Of a stretch of 64,000 bases of DNA, positions 1-9,983 are shown in pieces. The stretch comes from Acidobacteriota bacterium. GTDB lineage: Bacteria; Acidobacteriota; Terriglobia; Terriglobales; Acidobacteriaceae. Each line of letters begins with the position of its first letter. Positions within the stretch are counted from its first letter, which is position 1. The notes beneath the pieces were generated by a model. That model saw nothing but the letters and a program-made list of their open reading frames with translations, had not been told where the DNA came from and did not search any database. The position numbers and the translations under genes were made by a program. Location of the stretch: NCBI GenBank assembly GCA_021780315.1, contig JAJXYY010000030.1, positions 1 through 64,000 on the forward strand, in the 5' to 3' direction.

Positions 1-533
1 TCGCCGGGTTGTTGTTCGAGTCACCGCCATAGCTCGCCGTGATCGGATCGCTGCCCACGGGCAGATTCGTCGTTGTGATCGTCACCGTACCCGTCGAACT
101 CACCGTGCCCGATCCAATCACTACACCGCCACTGGTAAACGTCACCGTACCTGTAGTCCCGGCTGGCAACGTCGCCGTCACTCCGACTGATCCGCCATAC
201 GTGCTCGGCCCAGTCGTCGTCACGCCCACCGTTGGCGTAGCCTTGGTCACCGTCTGCGTCACCGTTCCACTCGCCGGGTTGTTGTTCGAGTCACCGCCAT
301 AGCTCGCCGTGATCGGATCGCTGCCCACAGGCAGATTTGTCGTCGTGATCGTCACCGTACCCGTCGAACTCACCGTGCCCGACCCAATCACTACACCGCC
401 ACTGGTAAACGTCACCGTACCTGTAGTCCCGGCTGGCAACGTCGCCGTCACTCCGACTGATCCGCCATACGTGCTCGGCCCAGTCGTCGTCACGCCCACC
501 GTTGGCGTAGCCTTGGTCACCGTCTGCGTCACC
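1..533. repeat. Near-identical 270-bp (90-aa) tandem repeat of an Ig-like domain; more diverged units continue to ~1400
   Basis: Bases 1-270 and 271-533 align with four visible substitutions (positions 59, 68, 74, 113 of unit 1). Confidence 0.93.
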
Positions 534-3500
534 GTGGCAACCGATGTGTTGTAGTTCGAATCGCCATTGTAAGTCGCGGTCACGACTTCGCTTCCCGCCG
601 GCAGACTCGTAGTCGTCACACTTGCAACGCCACTCGTAACCGTTCCAGTTCCAATTATTACGCCACCGCTGCTGAATGTAACTGTTCCAGTCACAGTAGA
701 AGGCAACGTATCTGTAAACGTAACGGAGTTGCCCGAGACCGATGGATTCAACGACGAGGTCAAAGTCGAAGTGACAGTCGCCTTGCTCACACTCTGGCTG
801 CCCGTACCTGTTGCAGCAGTATAGTTCGTGTCGCCGCCGTAGCTCACCGTGATCGGGTCAGTACCTCCCGGCAGCGTCGTCGTACTGATGCTCACTGTCC
901 CGCTAGAGTTGACCGTCCCGCTTCCCAGGGTCGTCGTCCCGCTCATAAACGTAACCGTACCCGTTGCTCCAGCCGGCAACGTCGCCGTCACCGTCACCGA
1001 TCCACCGTAGGTGCTTGGCCCAGAAGTGGAAACACCAACAGTCGGAACAATCTTATTTACTGTCTGTTGTGCACTGCCGGTTGCCGCGTTGTAGTTGGTA
1101 TCGCCACTGTAAGTTGCAGTGATCCCATCCGTACCCGTAGGCAGCACGCTGGTCGAGATCGATGCCACCCCACCTGCGCTCACAGGGGCAGTACCAAGCG
1201 TCACCGTACCGCTCATAAACGTTACCGTGCCCGTCGGCCCGGCTGGCAGCGTTGCAGTAATCGTCACCGCACCACCATACGTACTCGGACCCGAGGTCGC
1301 TAGACCCAGCGTCGGCGTAGCCTTGTCTACTTCTTGCGCCAGCACCGGCGATGTAGCAGTGGCGTGGGTGCTGTCACCGCTGTAAACGCCCGTAATATCA
1401 TGGATTCCGATCACTAGAGTTGATGTCGTAAATGTGGCCGTAGTCCCAGAGATTGTTCCCGTACCCAGCACCACAGTCCCATCTTTGAAGGTCACCGTTC
1501 CAGTAGCTCCAGACACCACCGATGCCGTGAACGTCACCGTCTGACCATACGTAGAGGGGTTAACAGTGGACGAAAGAATAATTGTCGTCACCGTCACGTT
1601 CAAGGTGCTGGATGTACTGGTCAGATAGTTCGCATCTCCCGGAAACACTGCCTTCAATGGCACCGATCCGGCAGGCAGCGACGAAGTCGCCAAAGTCGCC
1701 AGACCATGGTTCAACACACCGCTACCCAGCAGTGTGCTGCCATTGTAAAAATTCACCGACTCGCCGTCCGTTGTCGTATTCGGAGGTCCAACACTGTAGG
1801 GAGAAAGTGTAGCCGTCAACGTCACTGATTGACCCAGCAACGTACCCGATGAAGGAGAAGCACCTAAAGTCAGCGTCGTCGGTGCCGGTGCAGCCAGCAG
1901 CGGAGTAGACGACGACACGCTGCCCATGTAAATCGAATCACCGCCATAGCTGGCGTCGACATAGTGCGTACCACTGCCCAGAGGAAGCATTGCCACACCT
2001 GTCAACGCCGCGCCAACTGCACTCTGCTGTACCTCGCTCAACGAGACGGCAGCGCGTGGGGACTGCGCATCCGTACCAATCAAGTCCGCATTACCATCGT
2101 TATTGAAGTCGCCTGCATTCACCGCATAGGTCAGCGAGAACCCGCCTATGGATGGCTCCGTGTATGGCTGAAACGTGCCATCCCCATTACCCAGATACAC
2201 GTCCGCACCATAACTTCCGCCAGCAATAATATCTGGCTTTCCGTCTCCATTTACATCCGTCAAATGAGGGTCAGACGGAATATCAGAGCGGTAAGTCACC
2301 GTCGGCTTGAACGTGCCGTCTCCATTGCCAATCAAAACGAAAAGAGTGTTTCCGACCGTGTTGGTAGACGTAGTGCCGGTGATAGTTGTGGAGATAACGT
2401 CAACTTTGTTGTCTCCATTCGTATCTCCGGTAGTTAGAAATTCACCCACGGTGGACGCAATCTGAACTGGAGTCTGGAAGGTGTCATTCCCGTTTCCAGC
2501 CGCGAAATACAGGTCGGACAATGCACTATTGGCGGTAGCCGTATTTACGGCATAGATCACGTCATCGCGGCCATCACCATTAAAATCTGCGACCACAATG
2601 TCATGCAGTACAGCCACCGTCGAAAGCTCAATCACCCCAGCGCTAAACGTACCGTCGCCCTTACCCGTAAAGATCATCACATTCTTCTGAGCGTGATTGG
2701 TTACAGCCATATCCAGAATTCCGTCACCGTTAAAATCACCCAGTGCGATTCCAGCCACGTCGCCCGCTGTGTAAGAAGTGGGCGCAAGAAACGTGCCGTC
2801 TCCTTTACCCAGCAGAATGGTCAAGCTTCCATTTGTCCCGTCCGAGCAGCCCAAAGCAATATCCGCATTTCCGTCACGATTGAAATCAGCCAGCAATATC
2901 TTCAGTGCAAGCCCCGACGGGCAGCCCGGGTAGTTCGTCTTCGGCTGAAACGTGCCATCCCCATTCCCCAAAAGCACCGTAATCGTCTGCAACGAATCAC
3001 CAGTCACAACATCCAGATAGTTGTCATTATTTAGAAACGCCGACGCAATCGCGACTGAGCGGACAGTCGTCGTGGATGTAGCAATCGCAAATGGAGATCC
3101 AGGAGCACTGTAAAAAGCATTGCTCAGCACCGACATCCCCAAAGGCTCCGTCCCTAGCACCTTGTTGCCCGCACTTGTATCCAGAAAAGTTACATCCCCG
3201 CTAGGTCCCACCGTTGTCGATCCAACTCCAACAACGCCACCCGTTAACGTATAACTTCCAACACTCCCGGTAGAACTGATCGTCGAACTGGAAGCATAGG
3301 TACCAGAGACCGTATACGAAACCGTATTGGATACACTCCCGGCAAAGCTGTTGTTCGGTTTGTACAGTGCCTTAAAGCTATGCACACCCAACGGACCGCT
3401 GCCTAACTTTACCGTCGCCGTCGCCTGCGGGCTCGTCACTTGTACCGTTGCTAGGGCCGAGTTCGTCTCACAAAACGTAGCAGTTGCATCGCAGAAGATG

Positions 3501-3739
3501 ACCACGCCCGTACTTACCGGCGAACCCGCTGCCGTCACCGTCGCTGTCAGCGTTATAGGAGTCTTGTACGGCACTACGCTCGACGAAATCGTCAACGCAG
3601 TCGATGTAGCCGCAGGCGTAAATGCATGCGCCATCGGAGCGATCTGTGCAACCAATACAACAGTTACTATGCGACCAATGTGGCTGCGAAAGAGGTGTGA
3701 AACAGCGCGTCCTACGGAACGGAGGGACGGAGATGTCAT
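1..3739 (-). CDS. Partial secreted protein with FG-GAP/VCBS repeats followed by tandem bacterial Ig-like (Ig_3-type) repeats; C-terminus beyond the window
   Basis: Reverse-strand reading from ATG (complement of 3737-3739, AGGAG upstream) gives MTSPSLRSVGRAVSHLF..., then many 'xDFNGDGxxD...LGNGDGTF' units and 'TPTVGVTTTGPSTYGGSV..TATLPAGTTGTVTFTSGGVVIG..YGGDSNNNPA' units. Frame is consistent from 3739 to base 1. Not in ORF track because no stop lies in the window. Confidence 0.9.
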   Translation of the reverse strand, partial: MTSPSLRSVGRAVSHLFRSHIGRIVTVVLVAQIAPMAHAFTPAATSTALTISSSVVPYKTPITLTATVTAAGSPVSTGVVIFCDATATFCETNSALATVQVTSPQATATVKLGSGPLGVHSFKALYKPNNSFAGSVSNTVSYTVSGTYASSSTISSTGSVGSYTLTGGVVGVGSTTVGPSGDVTFLDTSAGNKVLGTEPLGMSVLSNAFYSAPGSPFAIATSTTTVRSVAIASAFLNNDNYLDVVTGDSLQTITVLLGNGDGTFQPKTNYPGCPSGLALKILLADFNRDGNADIALGCSDGTNGSLTILLGKGDGTFLAPTSYTAGDVAGIALGDFNGDGILDMAVTNHAQKNVMIFTGKGDGTFSAGVIELSTVAVLHDIVVADFNGDGRDDVIYAVNTATANSALSDLYFAAGNGNDTFQTPVQIASTVGEFLTTGDTNGDNKVDVISTTITGTTSTNTVGNTLFVLIGNGDGTFKPTVTYRSDIPSDPHLTDVNGDGKPDIIAGGSYGADVYLGNGDGTFQPYTEPSIGGFSLTYAVNAGDFNNDGNADLIGTDAQSPRAAVSLSEVQQSAVGAALTGVAMLPLGSGTHYVDASYGGDSIYMGSVSSSTPLLAAPAPTTLTLGASPSSGTLLGQSVTLTATLSPYSVGPPNTTTDGESVNFYNGSTLLGSGVLNHGLATLATSSLPAGSVPLKAVFPGDANYLTSTSSTLNVTVTTIILSSTVNPSTYGQTVTFTASVVSGATGTVTFKDGTVVLGTGTISGTTATFTTSTLVIGIHDITGVYSGDSTHATATSPVLAQEVDKATPTLGLATSGPSTYGGAVTITATLPAGPTGTVTFMSGTVTLGTAPVSAGGVASISTSVLPTGTDGITATYSGDTNYNAATGSAQQTVNKIVPTVGVSTSGPSTYGGSVTVTATLPAGATGTVTFMSGTTTLGSGTVNSSGTVSISTTTLPGGTDPITVSYGGDTNYTAATGTGSQSVSKATVTSTLTSSLNPSVSGNSVTFTDTLPSTVTGTVTFSSGGVIIGTGTVTSGVASVTTTSLPAGSEVVTATYNGDSNYNTSVATVTQTVTKATPTVGVTTTGPSTYGGSVGVTATLPAGTTGTVTFTSGGVVIGSGTVSSTGTVTITTTNLPVGSDPITASYGGDSNNNPASGTVTQTVTKATPTVGVTTTGPSTYGGSVGVTATLPAGTTGTVTFTSGGVVIGSGTVSSTGTVTITTTNLPVGSDPITASYGGDSNNNPA

Positions 3740-4046
3740 AGGGCTCCTAAGGCACAATCATTGCGCCGCAAAATCTGCCCCAAAAGTAACCTGCATAGTT
3801 TTGCGAACAAATCACCCGAAAGTTGCACCTCTACAACTCGACCACCCAATCACCACGAAATACAACCAAACCACCCGCCCCACACCATTCAGCTCCTGCG
3901 TGCGCGTTGCAACCCAATATCAGCCACTTCGCAGTCACCCAAATGAAACGCACCAGCGCTGGCGGGCCCATTACCCATCGCAACAGAGCCCTAAATATAG
4001 TCGTAAAAAAATACATGGTCCCCCGATGCCGCGACGCACGGAAGAC

Positions 4047-5327
4047 CTATGGGGCAACCTCAGTTGCGCTCGCCAGGCTCAATTGATGGATCGACATCCA
4101 GGTCTGACTATATGCAGCCAACGCGTTCGCCGTCGTCGTGCGGGAGTCTCGCAGGGCGTCCAGATAGTCAATCAATGCGATCCCACCATGGTCATAGGCA
4201 AACTGCGCAATCGAAACTACGTCTTTCATCTCATCAAGGTAGTGGTTCTTGTACCTGTCCGATAGCGACTTCGATAGCGTGTATCCCACCCAGGCCTGCG
4301 CCACGTCCGAGTGAACTTGATTCAGTGCAGCAGTCTCACTGAACCGAACTGCCTGCGCCTGATAGCGTGCCGTCTCTTTATTCCCTTGGTTCCGATCGAA
4401 TATCCGTAGCGGAATATTGATACTGAACCCAGCCGAGTTATACGTTCCGCTACGGTCATACTCGCCCTCCAACGTCGGATCGGTCAGCCCATACGCTCGC
4501 GCCAACTTCACGTTCGCATCCGCCACCGACACCGCAGCTTGCGTCGCCTGGTAGTCCGGACGCGCTGCCACAGCCTTCTGGTCTAGCGATGCCAACGTCT
4601 CCTGCACAGCCGGCGGATACACATCGCCCACGACGTCGAAGCTATCACTCAACTGCGAATAGCCCAGCAGCGTCTGCAACTGATAACTCGCCTGCTGTAG
4701 ATTCTGCTTCGCGCTGGCGGCATCACTTTCAAATTGCGATAGCTGTAGATCCAGTCGCTCATAGTCCAGCTTTCCAATATCGCCAGCCTTGTATCGGTCC
4801 TGACTGATGTCCACCTCCCGCCGAAAATCCGTCAGGTTCTGGTCCGCCAGCTTCACCGCCTCCTTCGCAATTAGCATCGTCGTAAATGCAGTCTTGACGG
4901 CATACATCGTCTGCCGTTGCTGGTCGCGCAACTGTGCTGCAGTCTGCATTGTCGTAGAGCGCGCCGCATCCAGTCGCCACCGCCGCTTCTCTCCCAACTC
5001 AAACAGTCGACTCACCTGCGCCGAGTATGCATAGGGATTCGACGCACCCTGCGCCGGCAACGTCACGTTTGTTCCGTACAACGTAAAGTATGGGTTCGCA
5101 CGCACACCGGCCTGCACCTCCTGCGCCTTTACCGCCTGCAAGTTCTCCTCTGCACCCAACAGTTGCGGATTCTTCTGACGCGCAATCTCCAGCACCTGTT
5201 GCAGCGTCAACGCACCAGTCGTACTCACAGGCCCCTGCGCATACCCTGCACTGGCCACACACAACAGCAAAAGCATTAAATCCAGACCACGACTGCTCTT
5301 CCGCAACATCTTCCTTATCCTCGCCAT
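4047..5327 (-). CDS. TolC-family outer membrane efflux protein (CzcC-like)
   Basis: Signal peptide, 'LTLQQVLEIARQKNPQLLGAEENLQAVKAQ' and the paired coiled-coil pattern; downstream of CzcA/CzcB. Likely start MARIRKML with AGGAG upstream; ORF track extends to 5396. Confidence 0.85.
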   Translation of the reverse strand: MARIRKMLRKSSRGLDLMLLLLCVASAGYAQGPVSTTGALTLQQVLEIARQKNPQLLGAEENLQAVKAQEVQAGVRANPYFTLYGTNVTLPAQGASNPYAYSAQVSRLFELGEKRRWRLDAARSTTMQTAAQLRDQQRQTMYAVKTAFTTMLIAKEAVKLADQNLTDFRREVDISQDRYKAGDIGKLDYERLDLQLSQFESDAASAKQNLQQASYQLQTLLGYSQLSDSFDVVGDVYPPAVQETLASLDQKAVAARPDYQATQAAVSVADANVKLARAYGLTDPTLEGEYDRSGTYNSAGFSINIPLRIFDRNQGNKETARYQAQAVRFSETAALNQVHSDVAQAWVGYTLSKSLSDRYKNHYLDEMKDVVSIAQFAYDHGGIALIDYLDALRDSRTTTANALAAYSQTWMSIHQLSLASATEVAP

Positions 5328-5392
5328 TCCGTCATCTCCTGTGGCAAGCAACCTGTGCCCAGCGCGCTCTCCCCACAGACGCTCATCGTGCC

Positions 5393-8300
5393 TCAATTCT
5401 CAAACTCCAACTCCGGCGATGGCAGCACATCGGTGTCCCGGGCAATCCACACATAAAGCGTTGGCAGCAGAAACACATTGATCGCCAGCGCACCTATTAA
5501 TCCACCCACAATTACAATCGCAAACGGCCGTTGAGAGTCCGATCCAATCCCGTGCGAAGTCGCCGCCGGCAGCAGTCCCAGCGTCGCCACCAGCATCGTC
5601 ATCATGATTGGGCGCAACCGTAGTACCGCACCTTCCACCGCAGCCGTCTCAAAACTATGCCCCTGCACGCGCAACTGGTTGATGTACTCCAGCATGATGA
5701 CACCCGTCTGCACCGACACTCCAAACAGCGCCAGAAATCCAACCCCCGACGACACGCTGAAGTTCGTCCCCGTCAGCAACAGCGCCAGTAACCCGCCCAC
5801 CGGTGCCATCGCTACATTCGCCAGTATCAGCATCGCCCACTTCCCTGACTTGAACATCGTGTACAAAATCACAAAGATGATGATCATCGTGATGGGCAGA
5901 ACAATCATCAGTCGCCGCGACGACCGCTTCTGGCTCGCATACTCACCAGCCCAGTCCATCTTGTAGCCGCTCGGCAGCTTCACCTGCTCGTTCACCTTCG
6001 TGATCGCCTCTTCCACCGTGCTACCCAGATCGCGCCCGCGCACGCTGTACTTGATCGCGACATATCGTTGCCCGCCCTCACGATAGATCTCCTCCGCACC
6101 GTCCTCCGTCTTCACCTTCGTCAATTGCGCCAGAGACACCCGCTCTCCCGAAGGCGACAGCAACCGTATATCGTTGATCGCCTCTTCCGTGTTTCGGTAC
6201 TGCGGCAGATACCGCACCACCAAGTCATATCGTGCCTCGCCGCGTAGCACCTGAGTCACCGCATTCCCACCCACTGCTGTCTGGATCGCATCCTGAACAT
6301 CCGAAACATTGATCCCATACCGAGCCGCGGCTTTACGATCCACCACAAAGTTCAGGTTCGGCTGTCCAATCACCCGGAAAAGCCCCAGGTCTTGCACCCC
6401 CTTGACCTTGCTCATCACATTCACCACTTCGTCGCCGGTCTTCTCCAACTCCTTCAGATCATCGCCGTAAATCTTGACTGCCAGTTCACCCTTCACACCG
6501 CTTACAGCCTCTTCCACATTGTCCGAAATCGGCTGAGAAAAATTCCAAATCACTCCCGGCGTCTTAACGAGCTCCCTGTTCATCGCCGCAATCAACTCTT
6601 CCTTGTTCTCATGGAAAACTGGTCGCCACTTCTCCTTTGGCTTCAAGTCGACAAAGTACTCGGTATTGAAGAATCCAGTTGTGTCGGTCCCATCATCCGG
6701 GCGGCCAGTCTGGCTAGCCACCTGAGTCACTTCCGGGAACGAAGCCAACGTCAACCGTGCCTTCTCCATCACAGCCACACTGTCCGTAGGCCCTTCGCTC
6801 GGTGCCAGTGTTCCTCGCACCCAGATCGCACCTTCATCCAAATGCGGCAAAAACTCCGACCCGATCACCCCACTGAACATCAGGAACGCAGACAACACCA
6901 GCGCACATCCTGCCACGCTCACCGTCACCACCCGATGCTCTATCGCCCACGTCGCCGAAAACCGATACCGATCGGTAATCCAGTTCAGCACCGGATTGTG
7001 CCACTCCTTCGCACCTTTCTGAAAGAGAAAACTCGACAACACTGGCGCCAGCAGCATCGAAAAGATCAGTGCTCCCAACAGCGCAAACGCCACCGTCCAG
7101 GCCATCGGCTTGAACAACCGGCCCTCCACAGCCTGCAACGTAAAAATAGGCAGATACGCCGTGATAATGATCCCGATCGCATAGAACACCGGACGCTGCA
7201 CCTCGTGCGTCGCCTCCCGAATCCGTTCCAACGAAGTCCGCCCCTGCGGATTCGGGCGGCCCAGATGACGGATAATGTTCTCCACCATCACCACCGCACC
7301 GTCTACCACCATCCCAAAATCCAACGCACCCAGCGACAACAAGTTCGCCGGAATATGCCGCAGATCAAGGCATATCGAGGCAAACAGCAGCGCAAACGGT
7401 ATCGTCAACGAAACAATCAACGCCCCACGAACATTCCCCAAAAACAGAAACAGAATAATGACAACGAGGATGATGCCCTCGGTCAGGTTATGCATCACCG
7501 TATGCGTCGTGTAGTGAACCAGATCGCTTCGGTCCAGATACGGCACAACCTTTACTCCCGGAGGCAGTATTCTCTCGTTCAACTCCTTGATCTTCTCGTG
7601 AATCGCCTCCAGCGTTGGATCCTCGTCCGCACCCTTCAGCAGCAGCACGATGCCATCCACCGTATCGCCATCATCCACAATCTTGCCGTCCTCGCGATGC
7701 AGGGCATACCCCATCTGCCCCAACCGGATCCGCGCTCCCTGCGTCACCACCGCTATATCTTTCACCCGCACCGGCGTCCCCGCCTGCGCCTTCAAAACCA
7801 CATTCTCGATATCGTGAACATTCTGTACCAGGCCCACCGCACGCACGTTCACCTGCTGCTGCCCTTGCTCGATAAAGTTGCCCCCGGCGTTGATGTTGTT
7901 ATTCGTCAGCGCCTGCTCCACCTGCGCAATGCTCAGCCCATACGACACCAGCTTATTCGGGTCCACTCGCACCTGGTACTCGCGCGTCTTCCCTCCAAAG
8001 CTCGATACGTCCACCACACCGGGAACCGACTTGAACTGCTTCTCGATCGTCCAATCTTCCAGTGACTTCAACTCCATATTGTCGTACTTGGGATTCGTAC
8101 TCGTCAGCCGGAAGAACATGATCTGGCCCACAGGGCTGTAATCCGTTCCAATCTGCGGCTGCAATCCCGTCGGCAGCGTCACCTGCCCCAGCCGTTCCAA
8201 CACCTTCTCGCGGTTCCAGTCGTTCACCGAGTCGTCGTCGAACACCAGCGTCAAGCTCGACAATCCCGCCAGCGTCGTCGAACGCAGATGAACCATGTGC

Positions 8301-8533
8301 GGAATCCCGGCCATCTGAATCTCGATCGGAATTGTAACCTGCTGCTCCACCTCTTCCGCCGCACGCCCCGGCCACTGCGTAATGATGGTCACGTAATTGT
8401 TCGCAACATCCGGATATGCTTCTACCGGAAGATTGTGAAACGACAAAATGCCCCACCCAAACAGCAGAATCGCCGCTCCCAGCACTAGCCATCGATTGTT
8501 CAGCGCAAAATCAACTAGTTTCTTGATCATCAC
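5393..8533 (-). CDS. czcA: Heavy-metal efflux RND transporter permease (CzcA/CusA family)
   Basis: 1046 aa; 'FALNNRWLVLGAAILLFGWG..LPVEAYPDVANNYVTIITQWPGRAAEEVEQQVT' and 'LGALDFGMVVDGAVVMVENIIRHL' (HME-RND motif). Confidence 0.92.
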   Translation of the reverse strand: MMIKKLVDFALNNRWLVLGAAILLFGWGILSFHNLPVEAYPDVANNYVTIITQWPGRAAEEVEQQVTIPIEIQMAGIPHMVHLRSTTLAGLSSLTLVFDDDSVNDWNREKVLERLGQVTLPTGLQPQIGTDYSPVGQIMFFRLTSTNPKYDNMELKSLEDWTIEKQFKSVPGVVDVSSFGGKTREYQVRVDPNKLVSYGLSIAQVEQALTNNNINAGGNFIEQGQQQVNVRAVGLVQNVHDIENVVLKAQAGTPVRVKDIAVVTQGARIRLGQMGYALHREDGKIVDDGDTVDGIVLLLKGADEDPTLEAIHEKIKELNERILPPGVKVVPYLDRSDLVHYTTHTVMHNLTEGIILVVIILFLFLGNVRGALIVSLTIPFALLFASICLDLRHIPANLLSLGALDFGMVVDGAVVMVENIIRHLGRPNPQGRTSLERIREATHEVQRPVFYAIGIIITAYLPIFTLQAVEGRLFKPMAWTVAFALLGALIFSMLLAPVLSSFLFQKGAKEWHNPVLNWITDRYRFSATWAIEHRVVTVSVAGCALVLSAFLMFSGVIGSEFLPHLDEGAIWVRGTLAPSEGPTDSVAVMEKARLTLASFPEVTQVASQTGRPDDGTDTTGFFNTEYFVDLKPKEKWRPVFHENKEELIAAMNRELVKTPGVIWNFSQPISDNVEEAVSGVKGELAVKIYGDDLKELEKTGDEVVNVMSKVKGVQDLGLFRVIGQPNLNFVVDRKAAARYGINVSDVQDAIQTAVGGNAVTQVLRGEARYDLVVRYLPQYRNTEEAINDIRLLSPSGERVSLAQLTKVKTEDGAEEIYREGGQRYVAIKYSVRGRDLGSTVEEAITKVNEQVKLPSGYKMDWAGEYASQKRSSRRLMIVLPITMIIIFVILYTMFKSGKWAMLILANVAMAPVGGLLALLLTGTNFSVSSGVGFLALFGVSVQTGVIMLEYINQLRVQGHSFETAAVEGAVLRLRPIMMTMLVATLGLLPAATSHGIGSDSQRPFAIVIVGGLIGALAINVFLLPTLYVWIARDTDVLPSPELEFEN

Positions 8534-9675
8534 TGAGCCGCCGAATTCTGTAGATCCAGTGCCATCGTCACTACCTTCTGTCCTACAGCCAGACCCGACA
8601 TAATCTCCTGCTGGCCGCCCCCAATCATGTCGCCCCCATGTACCTCCGTCTTCCGAAACTGCCCGCTCCCCATCGGTACAAACACCCAGTCGCGATCTTG
8701 TAAATGCAGCACCGCCGTCGCAGGAACCACCGTCCGCGTCTCTTCCTTCTGTCCATGCAGCGTCGCTGTTGCAAACATGCCCACCCGCATCACCATCCCA
8801 GGATTCTCCACCTGCACCCTAACCTTCGCGGTCCGTACCGTCGGATCCAGCACCGCCCCAATATCGCTGACCGTCCCACGAAACGTCCGGTCAGGATAAG
8901 CCGACAGATGAATCTCCGCCTCCTGTCCCAGGTGAACCATCGACAGATCGTTCTCAAACACATCGCACAGTATCCAAACATGCGATAGGTCCGCAATCGT
9001 AAACGCAGTCGAAGAGCCAGATAGCGTCACGCCCGCCGCAGCGGCATTCGTTACGTTCTGCGCAATGATCACGCCACTCGATGGCGCATACACCTTCACC
9101 GCAGCCGTCGGATTCGCCTTATCCACACCCAGCACCTTCAACTGCTGCTCCGCAGCCGTCAGGTCCGTCTTCGCGTCTAGTTCCGCGTTCTCCGACACCT
9201 CCATCTGGGACTTCGCAATCGCACCCTTATCAAATAGCGTCTTCGCACGGTCAAACTGCGTCCGCGCCAACCGCTCATCGTTCACCGCCTTCAGATACTG
9301 ATCGAATGCCCCCGACACATCCGTACTCTGCACTTCCATCAGCAACTGCCCCTTCTTCACCGTATCGCCAAGCCGCGCAAACACCTCCACCACCCGCCCA
9401 TTCGCCAGAGATATCACCGGAATCGTCCGCGATACATCTGGATTCACCGAACCCGTCACATTCAGTGTCGACACGGCCTTCCGCTCCACCGCCGTCGTCA
9501 AGCCAAACCGCTCCGCATGCTCCACCTGCAGCACGTTCAGGTCTCCAGTCTTCTCCACCTTGGCCGCTGGAGGTGCCTCGGCCGCCTCGTCCTTCGCTGC
9601 ACTCTTGCATCCTGTCATCGCTGCAATCGAGAGCACCACAGCCACCACAGCTCGTCCGGTCCATACCTTCATCAT
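8530..9675 (-). CDS. czcB: Efflux RND periplasmic adaptor subunit (CzcB family, lipoprotein-like)
   Basis: Lipobox-like 'AAMTGCKS', 'GRVVEVFARLGDTVKKGQLLMEVQS' biotinyl-lipoyl-like domain; 4-bp overlap with czcA. Confidence 0.88.
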   Translation of the reverse strand: MMKVWTGRAVVAVVLSIAAMTGCKSAAKDEAAEAPPAAKVEKTGDLNVLQVEHAERFGLTTAVERKAVSTLNVTGSVNPDVSRTIPVISLANGRVVEVFARLGDTVKKGQLLMEVQSTDVSGAFDQYLKAVNDERLARTQFDRAKTLFDKGAIAKSQMEVSENAELDAKTDLTAAEQQLKVLGVDKANPTAAVKVYAPSSGVIIAQNVTNAAAAGVTLSGSSTAFTIADLSHVWILCDVFENDLSMVHLGQEAEIHLSAYPDRTFRGTVSDIGAVLDPTVRTAKVRVQVENPGMVMRVGMFATATLHGQKEETRTVVPATAVLHLQDRDWVFVPMGSGQFRKTEVHGGDMIGGGQQEIMSGLAVGQKVVTMALDLQNSAAQ

Positions 9676-9983
9676 TCGCTATCCTTTTAGCTGCAATACT
9701 TCTGCTCCGCCTGCACTCGACCAATACCACCATGCCACTTGCCTGCTACGAATGCCATCCAATCACTACATTCAGCGTGACTGCATCCGCTATAAACAAT
9801 TCGTGGAACATCCCACCACCACGAAAGCAACACGCCTGACACTCATCTTCTAACTTATAGGAACTGAGGCTGCTCCAAATCGTCTCTGACGATATCCGGC
9901 TTCTATCTTTAGATAGTCCAATCGCTCCCGGGATACACTTTCACGTAACCTGATCGCAGTAGTCCTGTAGAGCACAACGCCAC

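Noticed and set aside
39-554. Plus-strand 87-aa and 81-aa Val/Pro-rich ORFs
   Set aside because: Antisense of Ig-like repeats in the minus-strand VCBS/Ig protein; the minus frame gives coherent domain motifs.
6392-8065. 557-aa plus ORF
   Set aside because: Antisense to czcA; Arg/His/Pro-rich low-complexity translation typical of shadow frames in skewed DNA.
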